Source of the DNA: Lachnospiraceae bacterium
GTDB lineage: Bacteria > Bacillota > Clostridia > Lachnospirales > Lachnospiraceae
Direction of reading: 5' to 3'
DNA length: 64,000 bases
Assembly: GCA_017472605.1 (NCBI GenBank)
Contig: JAFUPV010000009.1
Location: forward strand, 1-64,000
The notes beneath the pieces were generated by a model. That model was not told the origin of the DNA and did not search any database. It was given only the letters and a program-made list of their open reading frames with translations. A program made the position numbers and the translations under genes. Positions 1 to 8,269 of the stretch are shown piece after piece. Within the stretch, counting starts at the first letter, position 1; each line of letters begins with the position of its first letter.

Positions 1-1
1 C

Positions 2-73
2 GCTGCCGTTCTCTGTGAAAAGCTGGCGGCAATTGACTATGAATATGATAAGGAACGGAATCAGTTTGTCTGA
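2..73 (+). CDS. C-terminal end of an unidentified protein (partial)
   Basis: An open frame enters from the left edge and ends at TGA 71-73. The visible last 23 residues end in KERNQFV and are mildly charged. The stop lies 21 bp before the aroC start, so the two genes are probably co-transcribed. Too little is present to name the protein; a neighbour in aromatic amino acid synthesis is possible but is only a guess from position. Confidence 0.55.
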   Translation, partial: AAVLCEKLAAIDYEYDKERNQFV

Positions 74-94
74 TCCGTCGAATGGAGGTTAACT

Positions 95-1192
95 ATGGCA
101 GGATCATCATTTGGCACAATTTTTCGCGTTACGACCTGGGGCGAGTCCCACGGTCCCGGAATTGGCGCAGTCGTTGACGGCGTTCCCGCCGGTCTCCCTC
201 TGGATGAGAGTGACATTCAGCAGCAGCTGAACCGCCGCAAGCCCGGCCAGAGCCGCTTTGCCACACCCCGCAAAGAGGATGACCGCGTGCGAATTCTCTC
301 CGGTGTCTTTGAAGGAAAGACTACCGGCGCTCCCATTGCGCTGGAGGTCCTCAACGAAACGCAGCGTTCCTCGGACTATTCTCAGATTGCGTCCTGCTAC
401 CGCCCGGGACACGCCGATTATACCTTCGACCAGAAATATGGCTTCCGCGATTACCGCGGCGGCGGACGTTCTTCCGCCCGTGAAACCATCGGCAGAGTTG
501 CTGCCGGCGCCATCGCGCAGAAAATTCTGGATCAGCTTGGCATCCGGATTCTCGCCTGGTCCTCACAGATCGGACCGGTTGCCGCAGAATCGTTTGATCC
601 GGAGGAAATTGAGAACAATCCGTTCCGTCTTCCCGATGCAGAAGCCGCTCAAAAGGCCGCTGCCTATGTGGAATCCATGATGCAGGCCCACGATTCGGTC
701 GGCGGTGTAATTGAATGCCGGATTACCGGTGTTCCCGCCGGTCTTGGCGATCCGGTGTTTGAGAAGCTTGATGCCAATCTTTCCAAAGCGCTGATGTCCA
801 TCGGTGCCGTCAAGGGAATTGAAATCGGTGATGGCTTTTCCGTCGCTGCTGCGAACGGCTCTGCCAACAACGATCCCTTTATTATAGAAGGAAATCAGAT
901 TAAGAAGGCTTCCAACCATGCCGGCGGCATCCTTGGCGGCATCAGTGACGGGGACACAATCCGCATCCGCGCGGCAATCAAACCGACGCCTTCCATTTTC
1001 CAGCCCCAGGACACGGTCAACCGGGACAAGGAACCGGTCAGCATCTCCATCAAAGGACGCCATGACCCGATTGTTGTTCCCCGTGCTGTTGTTGTGGTGG
1101 AGGCAATGGCCGCGATCACACTGGTTGACAGTCTGTTTCTGAACATGAGCTGTCAGATGGATCGTGTGACTGCATTTTATAAAAATAAATAA
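95..1192 (+). CDS. aroC: Chorismate synthase
   Basis: Converts 5-enolpyruvylshikimate-3-phosphate to chorismate, the last common step of aromatic amino acid synthesis, in the cytoplasm with reduced FMN. At 365 residues it has normal family length. The family signatures are visible: GESHG near residue 17, GRSSARET near residues 126-133, and HAGGILGGISDG in the C-terminal third, which line the FMN/substrate site. The start is supported by ATGGAGG six bases before ATG. It follows the partial gene closely and ends before a strong hairpin terminator. No flavin reductase domain is fused, so it is the monofunctional type that needs FMN reduced elsewhere. Confidence 0.97.
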   Translation: MAGSSFGTIFRVTTWGESHGPGIGAVVDGVPAGLPLDESDIQQQLNRRKPGQSRFATPRKEDDRVRILSGVFEGKTTGAPIALEVLNETQRSSDYSQIASCYRPGHADYTFDQKYGFRDYRGGGRSSARETIGRVAAGAIAQKILDQLGIRILAWSSQIGPVAAESFDPEEIENNPFRLPDAEAAQKAAAYVESMMQAHDSVGGVIECRITGVPAGLGDPVFEKLDANLSKALMSIGAVKGIEIGDGFSVAAANGSANNDPFIIEGNQIKKASNHAGGILGGISDGDTIRIRAAIKPTPSIFQPQDTVNRDKEPVSISIKGRHDPIVVPRAVVVVEAMAAITLVDSLFLNMSCQMDRVTAFYKNK

Positions 1193-1207
1193 CACACAAT
1201 AAACAGG

Positions 1208-1272
1208 AAGCAGACTGTTTGGATCCGGGATTGTCTCCCGAGTCGAAACAGTCTGCTTCTTGTCGTTTTTTT
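1208..1272 (+). terminator. Intrinsic terminator of aroC
   Basis: AAGCAGACTGTTT (1208-1220) pairs with AAACAGTCTGCTT (1246-1258), followed by a T-rich tail with seven T at 1266-1272. It lies just after the aroC stop. The convergent histidine kinase gene ends at 1346, and the hairpin could also serve that strand. Confidence 0.85.
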
Positions 1273-1345
1273 CCATTCCAGCCGCTCCGTTTTATGCGCA
1301 GCTTCCTGGAATGGATGGTCTGTTTAGGAGAAGCCTGTCGTTCTC

Positions 1346-2740
1346 TCAGCGTTTCAGCGTCACCGCGATCCTGGTTCCAATCCCCGTTCGCGACAGCACA
1401 TCGATGGTTCCTCTGTGAGCATCCACGATCCATTTTGCAATAGAAAGACCAAGACCGGTTCCTCCTGTCCTGCTGTTTCTCGCCGTATCGGAACGGTAGA
1501 AACGCTCAAACATGTGAAGGACCTCATCCTGCTCCATGCCAATTCCCTCGTCCTCCACAAAGTACAGAATTTCATTTCCCTGACTTCTGACGCCAAACCG
1601 GATGATGGTTCCCTGATCCGCATATTTTACTGCATTATCCACAAAAATCCGGACCGACTGTTTGATCATGTCCGGATCGCCGGTATAGTACAGATCCGGT
1701 TCTGCCTGCAGCAGATAGCGATGCGTCGGATCAATCATCCGGTATTCCTCCCAGATTTCCTTCATCATATCCGTCATGGAAAAACGCTCCGGTTTCACGG
1801 ACTGTCTTCCGCTGTCTCCTCTTGCCAGAAACAGAAGCTGCTCCACCAGATGCTTCATGTGATCGGATTCATTTTTCATGGCTTCGATTGCTTCCTGCAG
1901 GATTTCCGGATCATCCTTTCCCCAGCGGTCCAGCATGTTCACATAGCCCTGGATCACGGCAATCGGTGTCCGCAGCTCATGGGACGCATCGGACACAAAC
2001 CGGTTCTGCTGGCGGTAGGATTCCCGCATCCGCTCCAGCAGATTGTTGATTGCAACCTCAAGGCTTCGCAAATCTTTATCTCCCACATGGATTTTCGCAT
2101 TCGGTGCCTCCGGACGGATGTTCGTGATCGCCTGTTCCAGATTATTGAATTTGCTGGAGGTTTCAAAGGCAAGGCTGCTGAGCTCCTCCGCCTTTTTCGC
2201 CAGATCATTCAGCGGCTTCAGCCGTCTTCTGACCACACGGACATCAAAAAAGCCTTCAATCAGGAGAAGCAGTTCGATTATCAGCAGAACAATCGCCTGT
2301 GGAAGAAGAGACATTACCCGTTCCCTGACCGGAAAGTAATACACATCCGCTTCACCGGTTATCACATAGCAGACAGCCTTCCCATTCTGATTTCCCTTCT
2401 CACCACTCACCCATTCTTCTGCAGGCTCCATCCTGTCTGGCGATTCCGTCCCACTTGACGATTCTGCTCCGCCTGACGACTCTGCTTCGCCTGACGATTC
2501 TTCCCCACTTGACGATTCTGTTTCGCCCAACGATTCCATCCCGTCTCCCGACCAGATTCCCATGGTTCGTTCCCGAATGATTTCGCCAGCCGGCAGACTG
2601 CCCTCTGCCTGCGCGCAGAAATCCCAGCAGACAAAGCCGAGCAGAAGCACGTTGATCAGAACAATGGCCCAGAGAAGCTTCATCCAGTAATGAAGATTAA
2701 TTTTTCTGGCGATTGACAGCATTCGCCTGTTTTCTTTCAT
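1346..2740 (-). CDS. Sensor histidine kinase (HisKA/HATPase)
   Basis: Membrane sensor kinase, 464 residues, that should phosphorylate the response regulator encoded immediately upstream. Order seen: TM1 about residues 21-40, an extracytoplasmic loop of about 100 residues, TM2 about 143-165, a HAMP-like linker, a HisKA box with phospho-acceptor His254 in DASHELRTP, an N box (DNAVKYAD), a G1 box (EDEGIGM) and a G2 box (GGTGLGLSIAKW). The loop contains a low-complexity Ser/Gly/Glu stretch (about residues 70-100) made of repeated SSGE-like units. The start was placed at the ATG with GGGAG about 7 bases upstream. The frame also stays open upstream through a 14-bp tandem repeat, so a 504-residue version is formally possible but has no ribosome binding site. 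The ligand is unknown. Confidence 0.9.
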   Translation of the reverse strand: MKENRRMLSIARKINLHYWMKLLWAIVLINVLLLGFVCWDFCAQAEGSLPAGEIIRERTMGIWSGDGMESLGETESSSGEESSGEAESSGGAESSSGTESPDRMEPAEEWVSGEKGNQNGKAVCYVITGEADVYYFPVRERVMSLLPQAIVLLIIELLLLIEGFFDVRVVRRRLKPLNDLAKKAEELSSLAFETSSKFNNLEQAITNIRPEAPNAKIHVGDKDLRSLEVAINNLLERMRESYRQQNRFVSDASHELRTPIAVIQGYVNMLDRWGKDDPEILQEAIEAMKNESDHMKHLVEQLLFLARGDSGRQSVKPERFSMTDMMKEIWEEYRMIDPTHRYLLQAEPDLYYTGDPDMIKQSVRIFVDNAVKYADQGTIIRFGVRSQGNEILYFVEDEGIGMEQDEVLHMFERFYRSDTARNSRTGGTGLGLSIAKWIVDAHRGTIDVLSRTGIGTRIAVTLKR

Positions 2741-2776
2741 AGCAGACTCCCTTTCTTTCTCTCTGACTGCATACAT

Positions 2777-2888
2777 ATAGACTGCCGCATATAGACTGCC
2801 GCATATAAACTGCCGCATGCAAACGGTCGCATCCAGACGGTCGCATCCAGACGGTCGCATCCAGACGGTCGCATCCAGACGGTACGCA
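2777..2888. repeat. 14-bp tandem repeat, 8 units, between response regulator and kinase
   Basis: Eight head-to-tail 14-bp units run from 2777 to 2888. The first three resemble ATAGACTGCCGCAT, the fourth is intermediate, units 5-7 are CCAGACGGTCGCAT, and unit 8 is degenerate. The array fills most of the 160-bp gap between the regulator stop (2901) and the kinase start (2740). On the coding strand each unit carries an ATG, and 14 is not a multiple of three, so the ATGs fall in rotating frames. Confidence 0.95.
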
Positions 2889-2900
2889 GTGCTGCTCCCG

Positions 2901-3575
2901 TCAGTCCCGAATCACATATCCCACGCCGCGCACCGTCTGAATCAGCCGGATATGGAACTTATCGTCGATCTTGCTGCGCAGATAGCGGACATAGACATCA
3001 ATCACATTGGTTTCGCCGGCAAAGTCATAGCCGCAGACCAGGTCCATCAGCTTCTCTCTGGACATGACAATGTTCTTATTCTTCAGCAGCGCATGAAGAA
3101 GCTCGAACTCCCGGTTCGTCAGCTCGATGGGTTTCTCCTGGCATTTTACCTCGTGACGTTCCTCGTTGAGTGTAACTCCGGCAGCCTCCAGTTCATGGGT
3201 CGGCTGCGTACCGGTTCCTGCACGCTTTTTCAGGGCAACACGAATCCGCGCCAGAAGTTCTTCAATCGCAAACGGTTTTGTAATATAATCGTCTGCTCCC
3301 GCATCCAGACCGGAAACCTTGTCCATGACCGCGTCCCGGGCTGTCAGCAAGATGACCGGCACTTCCGAGGACCGGCGCAGTCTGCGCAGGACTTCCAGTC
3401 CATTTAGATGGGGAAGCATCACGTCCAGCAAAATCAGATCATAGCAGCCGCTTAATGCCAGCTCCAGACCCTCGCGCCCGTCATAGGATTTCGTGACCGA
3501 ATATCCTTCATGCTTCAATTCCAACTCGACAAAACGGGCTATTTTTTCTTCATCCTCAATTAATAAAATGTTCAT
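2901..3575 (-). CDS. OmpR/PhoB-family response regulator
   Basis: Transcription factor of 224 residues that should be phosphorylated by the kinase encoded downstream. The N-terminal receiver domain (1-118) shows the acidic pocket EDE at 7-9, the phospho-acceptor Asp51 in LLDVMLP, the switch Thr in LLTARD and Lys in TKPF. The C-terminal winged helix (about 130-224) shows LTNREFELL and the final VRGVGYVI typical of the family. The start is preceded by GGGGGAAAGGG. The order regulator then kinase is usual, but the gap is unusual because it is filled by the 14-bp repeat. The target genes cannot be told from the window. Confidence 0.95.
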   Translation of the reverse strand: MNILLIEDEEKIARFVELELKHEGYSVTKSYDGREGLELALSGCYDLILLDVMLPHLNGLEVLRRLRRSSEVPVILLTARDAVMDKVSGLDAGADDYITKPFAIEELLARIRVALKKRAGTGTQPTHELEAAGVTLNEERHEVKCQEKPIELTNREFELLHALLKNKNIVMSREKLMDLVCGYDFAGETNVIDVYVRYLRSKIDDKFHIRLIQTVRGVGYVIRD

Positions 3576-3600
3576 CCCTTTCCCCCTTACAGCAACAAAC

Positions 3601-3627
3601 CAGTGTATTCTGCCTGAACATACACTG
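3601..3627. promoter_or_regulatory. Inverted repeat upstream of the response regulator
   Basis: CAGTGTAT (3601-3608) and ATACACTG (3620-3627) form a perfect 8-bp inverted repeat with an 11-bp spacer, 26 bp upstream of the regulator start. It could be an autoregulatory operator or a leader hairpin. OmpR proteins more often bind direct repeats, so autoregulation is only a possibility. Confidence 0.4.
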
Positions 3628-3712
3628 CTGCGGCTTTTTCCTGAAACGATTCACTCATTGCCCCAACCGTTTCTGCACTCAACTGCCGAAAACACATGCA
3701 TACACAGAAAAT

Positions 3713-3735
3713 GGTGCAGCCATCGCCGCACCATC
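3713..3735 (-). terminator. Hairpin after the UBA-like gene
   Basis: GGTGC at 3713-3717 pairs with GCACC at 3728-3732, extended by G-C pairs inside. On the minus strand it is followed by ATTTTC. It lies 60 bp after the end of the 3793-4356 gene and probably ends that transcript, although a possible promoter for the response regulator (3752-3781) would place it in a leader instead. Confidence 0.55.
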
Positions 3736-3751
3736 TCACAGCCTTCTATTC

Positions 3752-3781
3752 AGTTTACCATACTCCCCATGGAACTGGCAA
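3752..3781 (-). promoter_or_regulatory. Candidate promoter for the two-component operon
   Basis: Read on the minus strand: TTGCCA (3776-3781), an 18-bp spacer and TAAACT (3752-3757). This would start transcription near 3745, about 170 nt before the regulator. Medium match to sigma-A. Confidence 0.4.
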
Positions 3782-3792
3782 GCATTCCTTTC

Positions 3793-4356
3793 TTACTTCT
3801 CGGAAAACTCTTTCTTTACATTTTCACAGGCATCCGCTGCTTTTTCACACGCATCGTTTACCTTTGCTGCATTTCCTTCAAACAGCGCACCGTCGAAGGA
3901 ATAACGGAACCGGAAGAACAGACCGACAATCAGCAGAACAGCGAACGTCCAGAAGCTGGAAATCAGCAGCAGTACAAGAATGATCAGCGGCATGTCCAGA
4001 AGCTTTTCGCCGTCTCTTGAAATGCGGAAGGTGTTTTCACATCCAATCTTGATGATCTTTCCGCACCACTTCAGGAACTTGCTGACGGTATCCCCAAATC
4101 CGCCCTTTGCCTGCTTCTCATATTCTTCGGAAGCCTGTTTGAATTCCTTTGCCTTCTCCTCTTCTGTGGTCTGGGATGCCTGCTTCGGTTCGCGGACCAT
4201 TCCAAGACGCTCCAGGTAAACCATGGTTTCCAGCATATCCCAGTTGTTTGCTTCCAGCGCATCCTTTGCTTCTTCATAGGTAAGACCGGTCTTCTCAACA
4301 ACCCGCTCAACGCGTTCCATCTTTTCCGCCTCAGTTAACAGATTCATCTCTTCCAT
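3793..4356 (-). CDS. UBA-like helical domain plus DUF4342-type membrane protein
   Basis: A 187-residue protein of unknown function. Residues 1-50 look like a UBA/TS-N helical bundle of the kind found in EF-Ts and NAC: VVEKTGLTYEEAKDALEANN followed by WDML. Residues 75-155 match the DUF4342 pattern with the GFGDTVSKFLKWCGKIIKIG region and a hydrophobic segment (about residues 124-146, IILVLLLISSFWTFAVLLIVGL) that is probably one membrane span. The C-terminus is charged and helical. The start follows AAAGG about 6 bases upstream. It is monocistronic between two hairpins. The domain pair suggests a membrane-attached adaptor, but no partner can be named. Confidence 0.75.
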   Translation of the reverse strand: MEEMNLLTEAEKMERVERVVEKTGLTYEEAKDALEANNWDMLETMVYLERLGMVREPKQASQTTEEEKAKEFKQASEEYEKQAKGGFGDTVSKFLKWCGKIIKIGCENTFRISRDGEKLLDMPLIILVLLLISSFWTFAVLLIVGLFFRFRYSFDGALFEGNAAKVNDACEKAADACENVKKEFSEK

Positions 4357-4554
4357 ACCCTTTCCTTTGCAGCAGTTCTTTCCTTTTCTCTGCTGCTCTC
4401 CTTTCTTGATCTGATGGCTGTATTCTACCCCCGGAAAATTAAATCATAATAGGAGAAAGATTAAAAACAGATTAATGTTGGAAGGTTTTACAATTAATCT
4501 TTCAGAAATCCGGATGAACGTATCACTGAAATGTTTGTCTGGATTTCTGAAAAC

Positions 4555-4582
4555 AGAAAACAGGGCAGATTTCTCTGCCCTG
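4555..4582 (-). terminator. Terminator of the ABC importer operon
   Basis: CAGGGCAGA (4561-4569) and TCTGCCCTG (4574-4582) form a perfect 9-bp stem with a 4-base loop. On the minus strand it is followed by TTTTCTGTTTTC. It lies about 50 bp after the stop of the binding-protein gene. A further 11-bp inverted repeat (4501-4511 with 4541-4551) sits next to it. Confidence 0.85.
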
Positions 4583-4630
4583 CAGGTTTTGACGGAATCC
4601 TTAATTCATGAAATCCATCCATTTTTTCAT

Positions 4631-6103
4631 TTAGTTCGCATTCATCTCTTCCAGAGCCTGCTCCAGATTCAGAGAGTCAGCAATTTCCTTATAGCTTGCC
4701 AGGCCTTCTTCCACCGATACGGCACCAGTAACAATTTCAGCCACGCAGGTATCACGGGCAATTGTCAGATCGGAAGAGATCAGTGAATAGGTCTCAGATG
4801 CCGGCTGGAAGGACTGGTTCTTTGCGCTTGCATCCGTTACTGCCAGAGAATCCAGATACGGATCGGAATAAACCATATTCTTGTCATTCACAGACAGTGG
4901 AGTCAGACGGGAAGACGGAAGAATATAAGCCTTGTTCAGTGTTGTGTTCGGATCGGAAAGGCTCGGAAGCATCTTAACATTTTCACCGTCCTGCTCCCAG
5001 TGAACGCCTTCAACACCATACTCAAACAGAACCTGACCCTCGCCTCCGTCATGCATGTATCCAACAAAATACTTGAAAACCTGAGCAACCTCTTCTTCAG
5101 ACAGTCGTCCGTTGATTACATGAACGGTTGGTGTGGAATACAGATAAACAGCTCCTTCGATTGCCGGGATGCAGATTACTTCAGCCTCTGGAACATTCTT
5201 CTGCAGATTATAGGTCAGCTGCTGGCCCCAGTTTCCTGTCCAGTAACAGAACGCTCCGGCACTTCCGGATTCCCAGTTATCACGGCAGGTTGCTGTTGTG
5301 TTTGTGATTGCTTCCATGTCAAGGAGTCCTTCTGCGTAGGCATCCTGCATCTTCTGCAGCGCATCTTTGATGTTTTCCTGCTGCATGCCGTCTATCCACT
5401 CACCATCTACCTCTGTGATTCCCGGGAATGCACCCTGATAGAAGTCTGGAAGATACTGTGCTGTGACAAGACCAGGTGCTGTATACGGCATCAGGCACTC
5501 ATCAATCTCGTCGCGGAAGCGTGTCAGCATAGTAATGAATTCTTCGTAGGTCTCCGGTACTTCCATGTCCAGTCGGTCCAGCCAGTCCTTACGCACATAG
5601 GTACCGCATGCCTGCGGGATTTCCTTCGGTACGCCGTAAATTCTTCCTTCATAGCTGCACTGCTCCCAGATGGACTCATCTACCAGGTCATAGAGACCGG
5701 AAGCCTTAACCAGATCCGTCAGGTCTGCAACTGCACCTTCCGCAACATACTTGGGGAAGTAGGTGGAGCTGAGGTCAAAAACATCCGGAACGGTATCAGC
5801 GGCATAGTCCAGCTCAATCTTATCATTGTACTCATTACCGGTTACATAGGTATGCTCCAGATCAATTCCAGTCAGACGCTCATATTCTGCATCCCACTCC
5901 GTCTGTCCGTTCTCAGGCAGCATGCCGTCATGGGAACACCAGGAAATAGATTCCGGCTTCTCAATCGCCTCATAATCCAGCTCAACAGCTGCGTCTGCAT
6001 CCGTTGTTGTCTCCTCCGCCCATACAGCAGTAGTGGCTGCCAGCGCCGCACCAAGTACCAGTGCCGATACACGCTTCATCATTCCATCATTTCTTTTTAA
6101 CAT
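4631..6103 (-). CDS. Extracellular solute-binding protein of a sugar ABC importer
   Basis: Family 1 solute-binding protein, 490 residues, expected to capture an oligosaccharide outside the membrane and hand it to the two permeases encoded just upstream. A signal peptide is visible at residues 1-29 (positively charged start, hydrophobic core, cleavage after AVWA). The mature part has the large two-lobed layout of LplA-type proteins. An oddity is that there is no lipobox cysteine, although Gram-positive binding proteins are usually lipoproteins; it may stay attached by an uncleaved signal or be released. The start is fixed by AAGGAGG seven bases upstream. It is the last gene of the operon. Confidence 0.88.
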   Translation of the reverse strand: MLKRNDGMMKRVSALVLGAALAATTAVWAEETTTDADAAVELDYEAIEKPESISWCSHDGMLPENGQTEWDAEYERLTGIDLEHTYVTGNEYNDKIELDYAADTVPDVFDLSSTYFPKYVAEGAVADLTDLVKASGLYDLVDESIWEQCSYEGRIYGVPKEIPQACGTYVRKDWLDRLDMEVPETYEEFITMLTRFRDEIDECLMPYTAPGLVTAQYLPDFYQGAFPGITEVDGEWIDGMQQENIKDALQKMQDAYAEGLLDMEAITNTTATCRDNWESGSAGAFCYWTGNWGQQLTYNLQKNVPEAEVICIPAIEGAVYLYSTPTVHVINGRLSEEEVAQVFKYFVGYMHDGGEGQVLFEYGVEGVHWEQDGENVKMLPSLSDPNTTLNKAYILPSSRLTPLSVNDKNMVYSDPYLDSLAVTDASAKNQSFQPASETYSLISSDLTIARDTCVAEIVTGAVSVEEGLASYKEIADSLNLEQALEEMNAN

Positions 6104-6159
6104 AGAAAAATCCTCCTTTATTTTCTCAGACCTTTCGTCTGATTTCTTTCTGCATATGC

Positions 6160-7029
6160 TTATCCCTTCACAGCGCCAAGGGTAATTCCTTTGGTGAAAT
6201 ATTTCTGCAAAAACGGATAGACAAACATAAATGGTACAATTACGAGAATAATCGTTGCTGATTTCAACATATCAGTTCCCAGATTCATATCTGAACTGAC
6301 AACTGCCAACGTCTCTTCCAGGATCATTGCACGGATTTTCACCTGGAAATTCTGCCACTGCGGGTCGGTTATGTAAAGAATGAAATGCATGTAATCATTC
6401 CACATGGCAACGGCAATGAACAGACCAACCGAAGCAAGCGCCGGTTTCGACAGCGGAAGGGCGATTCGGAAAAAGGTTCCGAACGGGCTGCAGCCGTCAA
6501 TGGAAGCCGCATCAAACAATGCCGGCGGCAGACTTTCGAAAAAGCTGCGCATCAGAATCGTATTATAGGCGGTAACACAGACCGGCAGAATAACAGCCAT
6601 CAGATTGTTCATCAGACCAAGATTTTTATAGGTCAGATACGTGGCAATCATGCCACCGTTAAACATCATAGTAATCAGCACGATTCTGGTAAATATCCTG
6701 TGCCCGGGCATCTCCTTCTGCATCAGCGCATAAGCACCAAGCGTGATGATGATCAGACCGATTACCGTGCCACCCACCGTTGTCAAAATTGACACCAGAA
6801 ATGGGCGGTACATGCTGGAGTTATTCAGTATTACCTGATAGGCAGCCAGACTGAAGGTCTTCGGCCACAGCTGCATGCCGGTACTGGTTGAATCAACCGA
6901 ATCGACGAACAGCTTCCACATCGGAATGATCATGGTGATGATCAACAGGGTCAGAAACACATAGGTTACAATCAGGAAGCCTGCTCTGGCCCGATGACCT
7001 TTTTTAAAGGAAAACTTATCTGCCATCAT
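6160..7029 (-). CDS. Carbohydrate ABC transporter permease, LplC/YtcP type
   Basis: Inner-membrane permease of 289 residues with about six membrane spans. The EAA-type cytoplasmic loop that docks the ATPase is seen as DAASIDGCSPFGTFFRIALP around residues 180-200. It starts only two bases after the stop of the other permease gene, so the two are translationally coupled and form a heterodimer. No ATPase gene is present in the cluster, as is usual for LplABC systems that share an MsmX-type ATPase. The neighbouring GH28 gene suggests a galacturonide or other pectin oligosaccharide as substrate, but that is inference. Confidence 0.92.
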   Translation of the reverse strand: MMADKFSFKKGHRARAGFLIVTYVFLTLLIITMIIPMWKLFVDSVDSTSTGMQLWPKTFSLAAYQVILNNSSMYRPFLVSILTTVGGTVIGLIIITLGAYALMQKEMPGHRIFTRIVLITMMFNGGMIATYLTYKNLGLMNNLMAVILPVCVTAYNTILMRSFFESLPPALFDAASIDGCSPFGTFFRIALPLSKPALASVGLFIAVAMWNDYMHFILYITDPQWQNFQVKIRAMILEETLAVVSSDMNLGTDMLKSATIILVIVPFMFVYPFLQKYFTKGITLGAVKG

Positions 7030-7031
7030 AA

Positions 7032-7964
7032 TCAGATTACCCCCTCACCTGTGATTTTTTGACTGATCTTATTTCCTGCAATAACAAAGATAACCGATAC
7101 AACCGATTTAAACAATCCAGCTGCTGTAGAAATTCCATACTGGGAACTGGAAATTCCCATTCGGTATACATAGGTTTCAATGACATCGGAAACCTTAATA
7201 ACCATGGAATTCTGCAAAACCCAGACTGGATCAAACAGATTCAGAATCTTTGCCAGATTCAGAATGAATACAACCATGATGGTTCCAGAGATAGCCGGAA
7301 GAGTTACATGGATTACCCGCTGGATCCGGTTCGCTCCGTCCACGGTTGCTGCCTCATGCTGCTCCATATCCACACCGGCCAGTGCTGATACATAAATGAT
7401 TGCGCCCCATCCCATTTCCTTCCAGACGGAAATGATATACAGCCATGGTCTCCACCAGTCCCTGTTTGCCAAAAAGTAAATCGGTTTACCGCCCAGCGCT
7501 TTGATCACACTATTGACCATTCCTTTCTGCGGGGAAAGGATGATGGTAAAGATGGAAGCCACAACAACCCAGGACATGAAATGGGGAATGTATACCATAG
7601 TCTGCGTCAGCTTTCGAAACCACATACATCCGATCTCGTCCAGCAGCAAAGCCAGTCCAATGCTTCCAAAGGTTACTAACAGAAGACGGATGGTACTGAT
7701 CTCAAGCGTATTTTTGAATGCCTGCCAGAATCCGTCGGATGCAAACAGCTTTTGAAAGTTTTCCAGTCCAATAAAGTTGAGTTCTTTATGGAAGGGACTG
7801 TAATCAGTGAATGCATAGCTGATTCCAACCATTGGAAAATAGCAGAAAATAATCAGGCAGGCAAGCAGCGGGATCAGCATCAGATAATATGCGCCATATT
7901 TGTGGATACATTTACGAAATGTCATGGCGGGCTGAAATTTCTGCTTTTCTTTTTTTCTTAACAT
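7032..7964 (-). CDS. Carbohydrate ABC transporter permease, LplB/YtcP-partner type
   Basis: Inner-membrane permease of 310 residues with about six spans. The first span is in KYGAYYLMLIPLLACLIIF, and the EAA loop appears as EAATVDGANRIQRVIHVTLP near residues 208-227. LplB-type features such as YFPMVGISYAF and the conserved NTL segment are present. It is the first gene of the transporter operon and has AAAGGAGC before the ATG. Its long 5' region (7965-8269) holds a TATAAT without a good -35, which fits activation by the AraC-type regulator encoded upstream. Confidence 0.92.
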   Translation of the reverse strand: MLRKKEKQKFQPAMTFRKCIHKYGAYYLMLIPLLACLIIFCYFPMVGISYAFTDYSPFHKELNFIGLENFQKLFASDGFWQAFKNTLEISTIRLLLVTFGSIGLALLLDEIGCMWFRKLTQTMVYIPHFMSWVVVASIFTIILSPQKGMVNSVIKALGGKPIYFLANRDWWRPWLYIISVWKEMGWGAIIYVSALAGVDMEQHEAATVDGANRIQRVIHVTLPAISGTIMVVFILNLAKILNLFDPVWVLQNSMVIKVSDVIETYVYRMGISSSQYGISTAAGLFKSVVSVIFVIAGNKISQKITGEGVI

Positions 7965-8233
7965 GCTCAGCTCCTTTCTCTTATGCCCTTGACCGGTCAG
8001 GCGTTTGCTTTTGTTGAATCCGATTATAGCGGTCTATCCGGAAAGAAAAAAGAGACAAATTTTCGATTCAGTGAATCTGTTCCCATAATATAGGATACAT
8101 TTCTTCCGATTTTTCTGTTCCCCGTGAAGAAGCTGCGTTCTGACCGGCTTTTTCAGCCGACTCTGGCATATCTGCAGATCCACCGTCAAAGAGATACCGG
8201 CACACAAATGTGGATAAAGGATCAGCACGCAGC
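7965..8233 (-). promoter_or_regulatory. Promoter region of the ABC importer operon
   Basis: On the minus strand a perfect TATAAT lies at 8023-8028 with no recognisable -35 hexamer 16-18 bp upstream, a pattern seen in activator-dependent promoters. A 13-bp palindrome, GATTCAGTGAATC, lies at 8065-8077, about where an activator could sit. A second palindrome, GACCGGTC (7991-7998), falls in the presumed leader. No open frame of note occupies this region. Confidence 0.5.
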
Positions 8234-8268
8234 AATCAGCCGGTATGCATAACGCACACCGGCTGATT
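8234..8268 (-). terminator. Hairpin immediately after the AraC-type regulator gene
   Basis: AATCAGCCGGT (8234-8244) and ACCGGCTGATT (8258-8268) make a perfect 11-bp stem starting 1 base after the regulator stop codon (8270-8272). There is no U-tract on the minus strand, so it may be a weak terminator or a mRNA-stabilising end between regulator and importer. Confidence 0.5.
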
Positions 8269-8269
8269 T

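Noticed and set aside
2777-2888. CRISPR or iteron-type origin
   Set aside because: Units are directly adjacent, 14 bp, and lie inside an operon; no replication gene is near.
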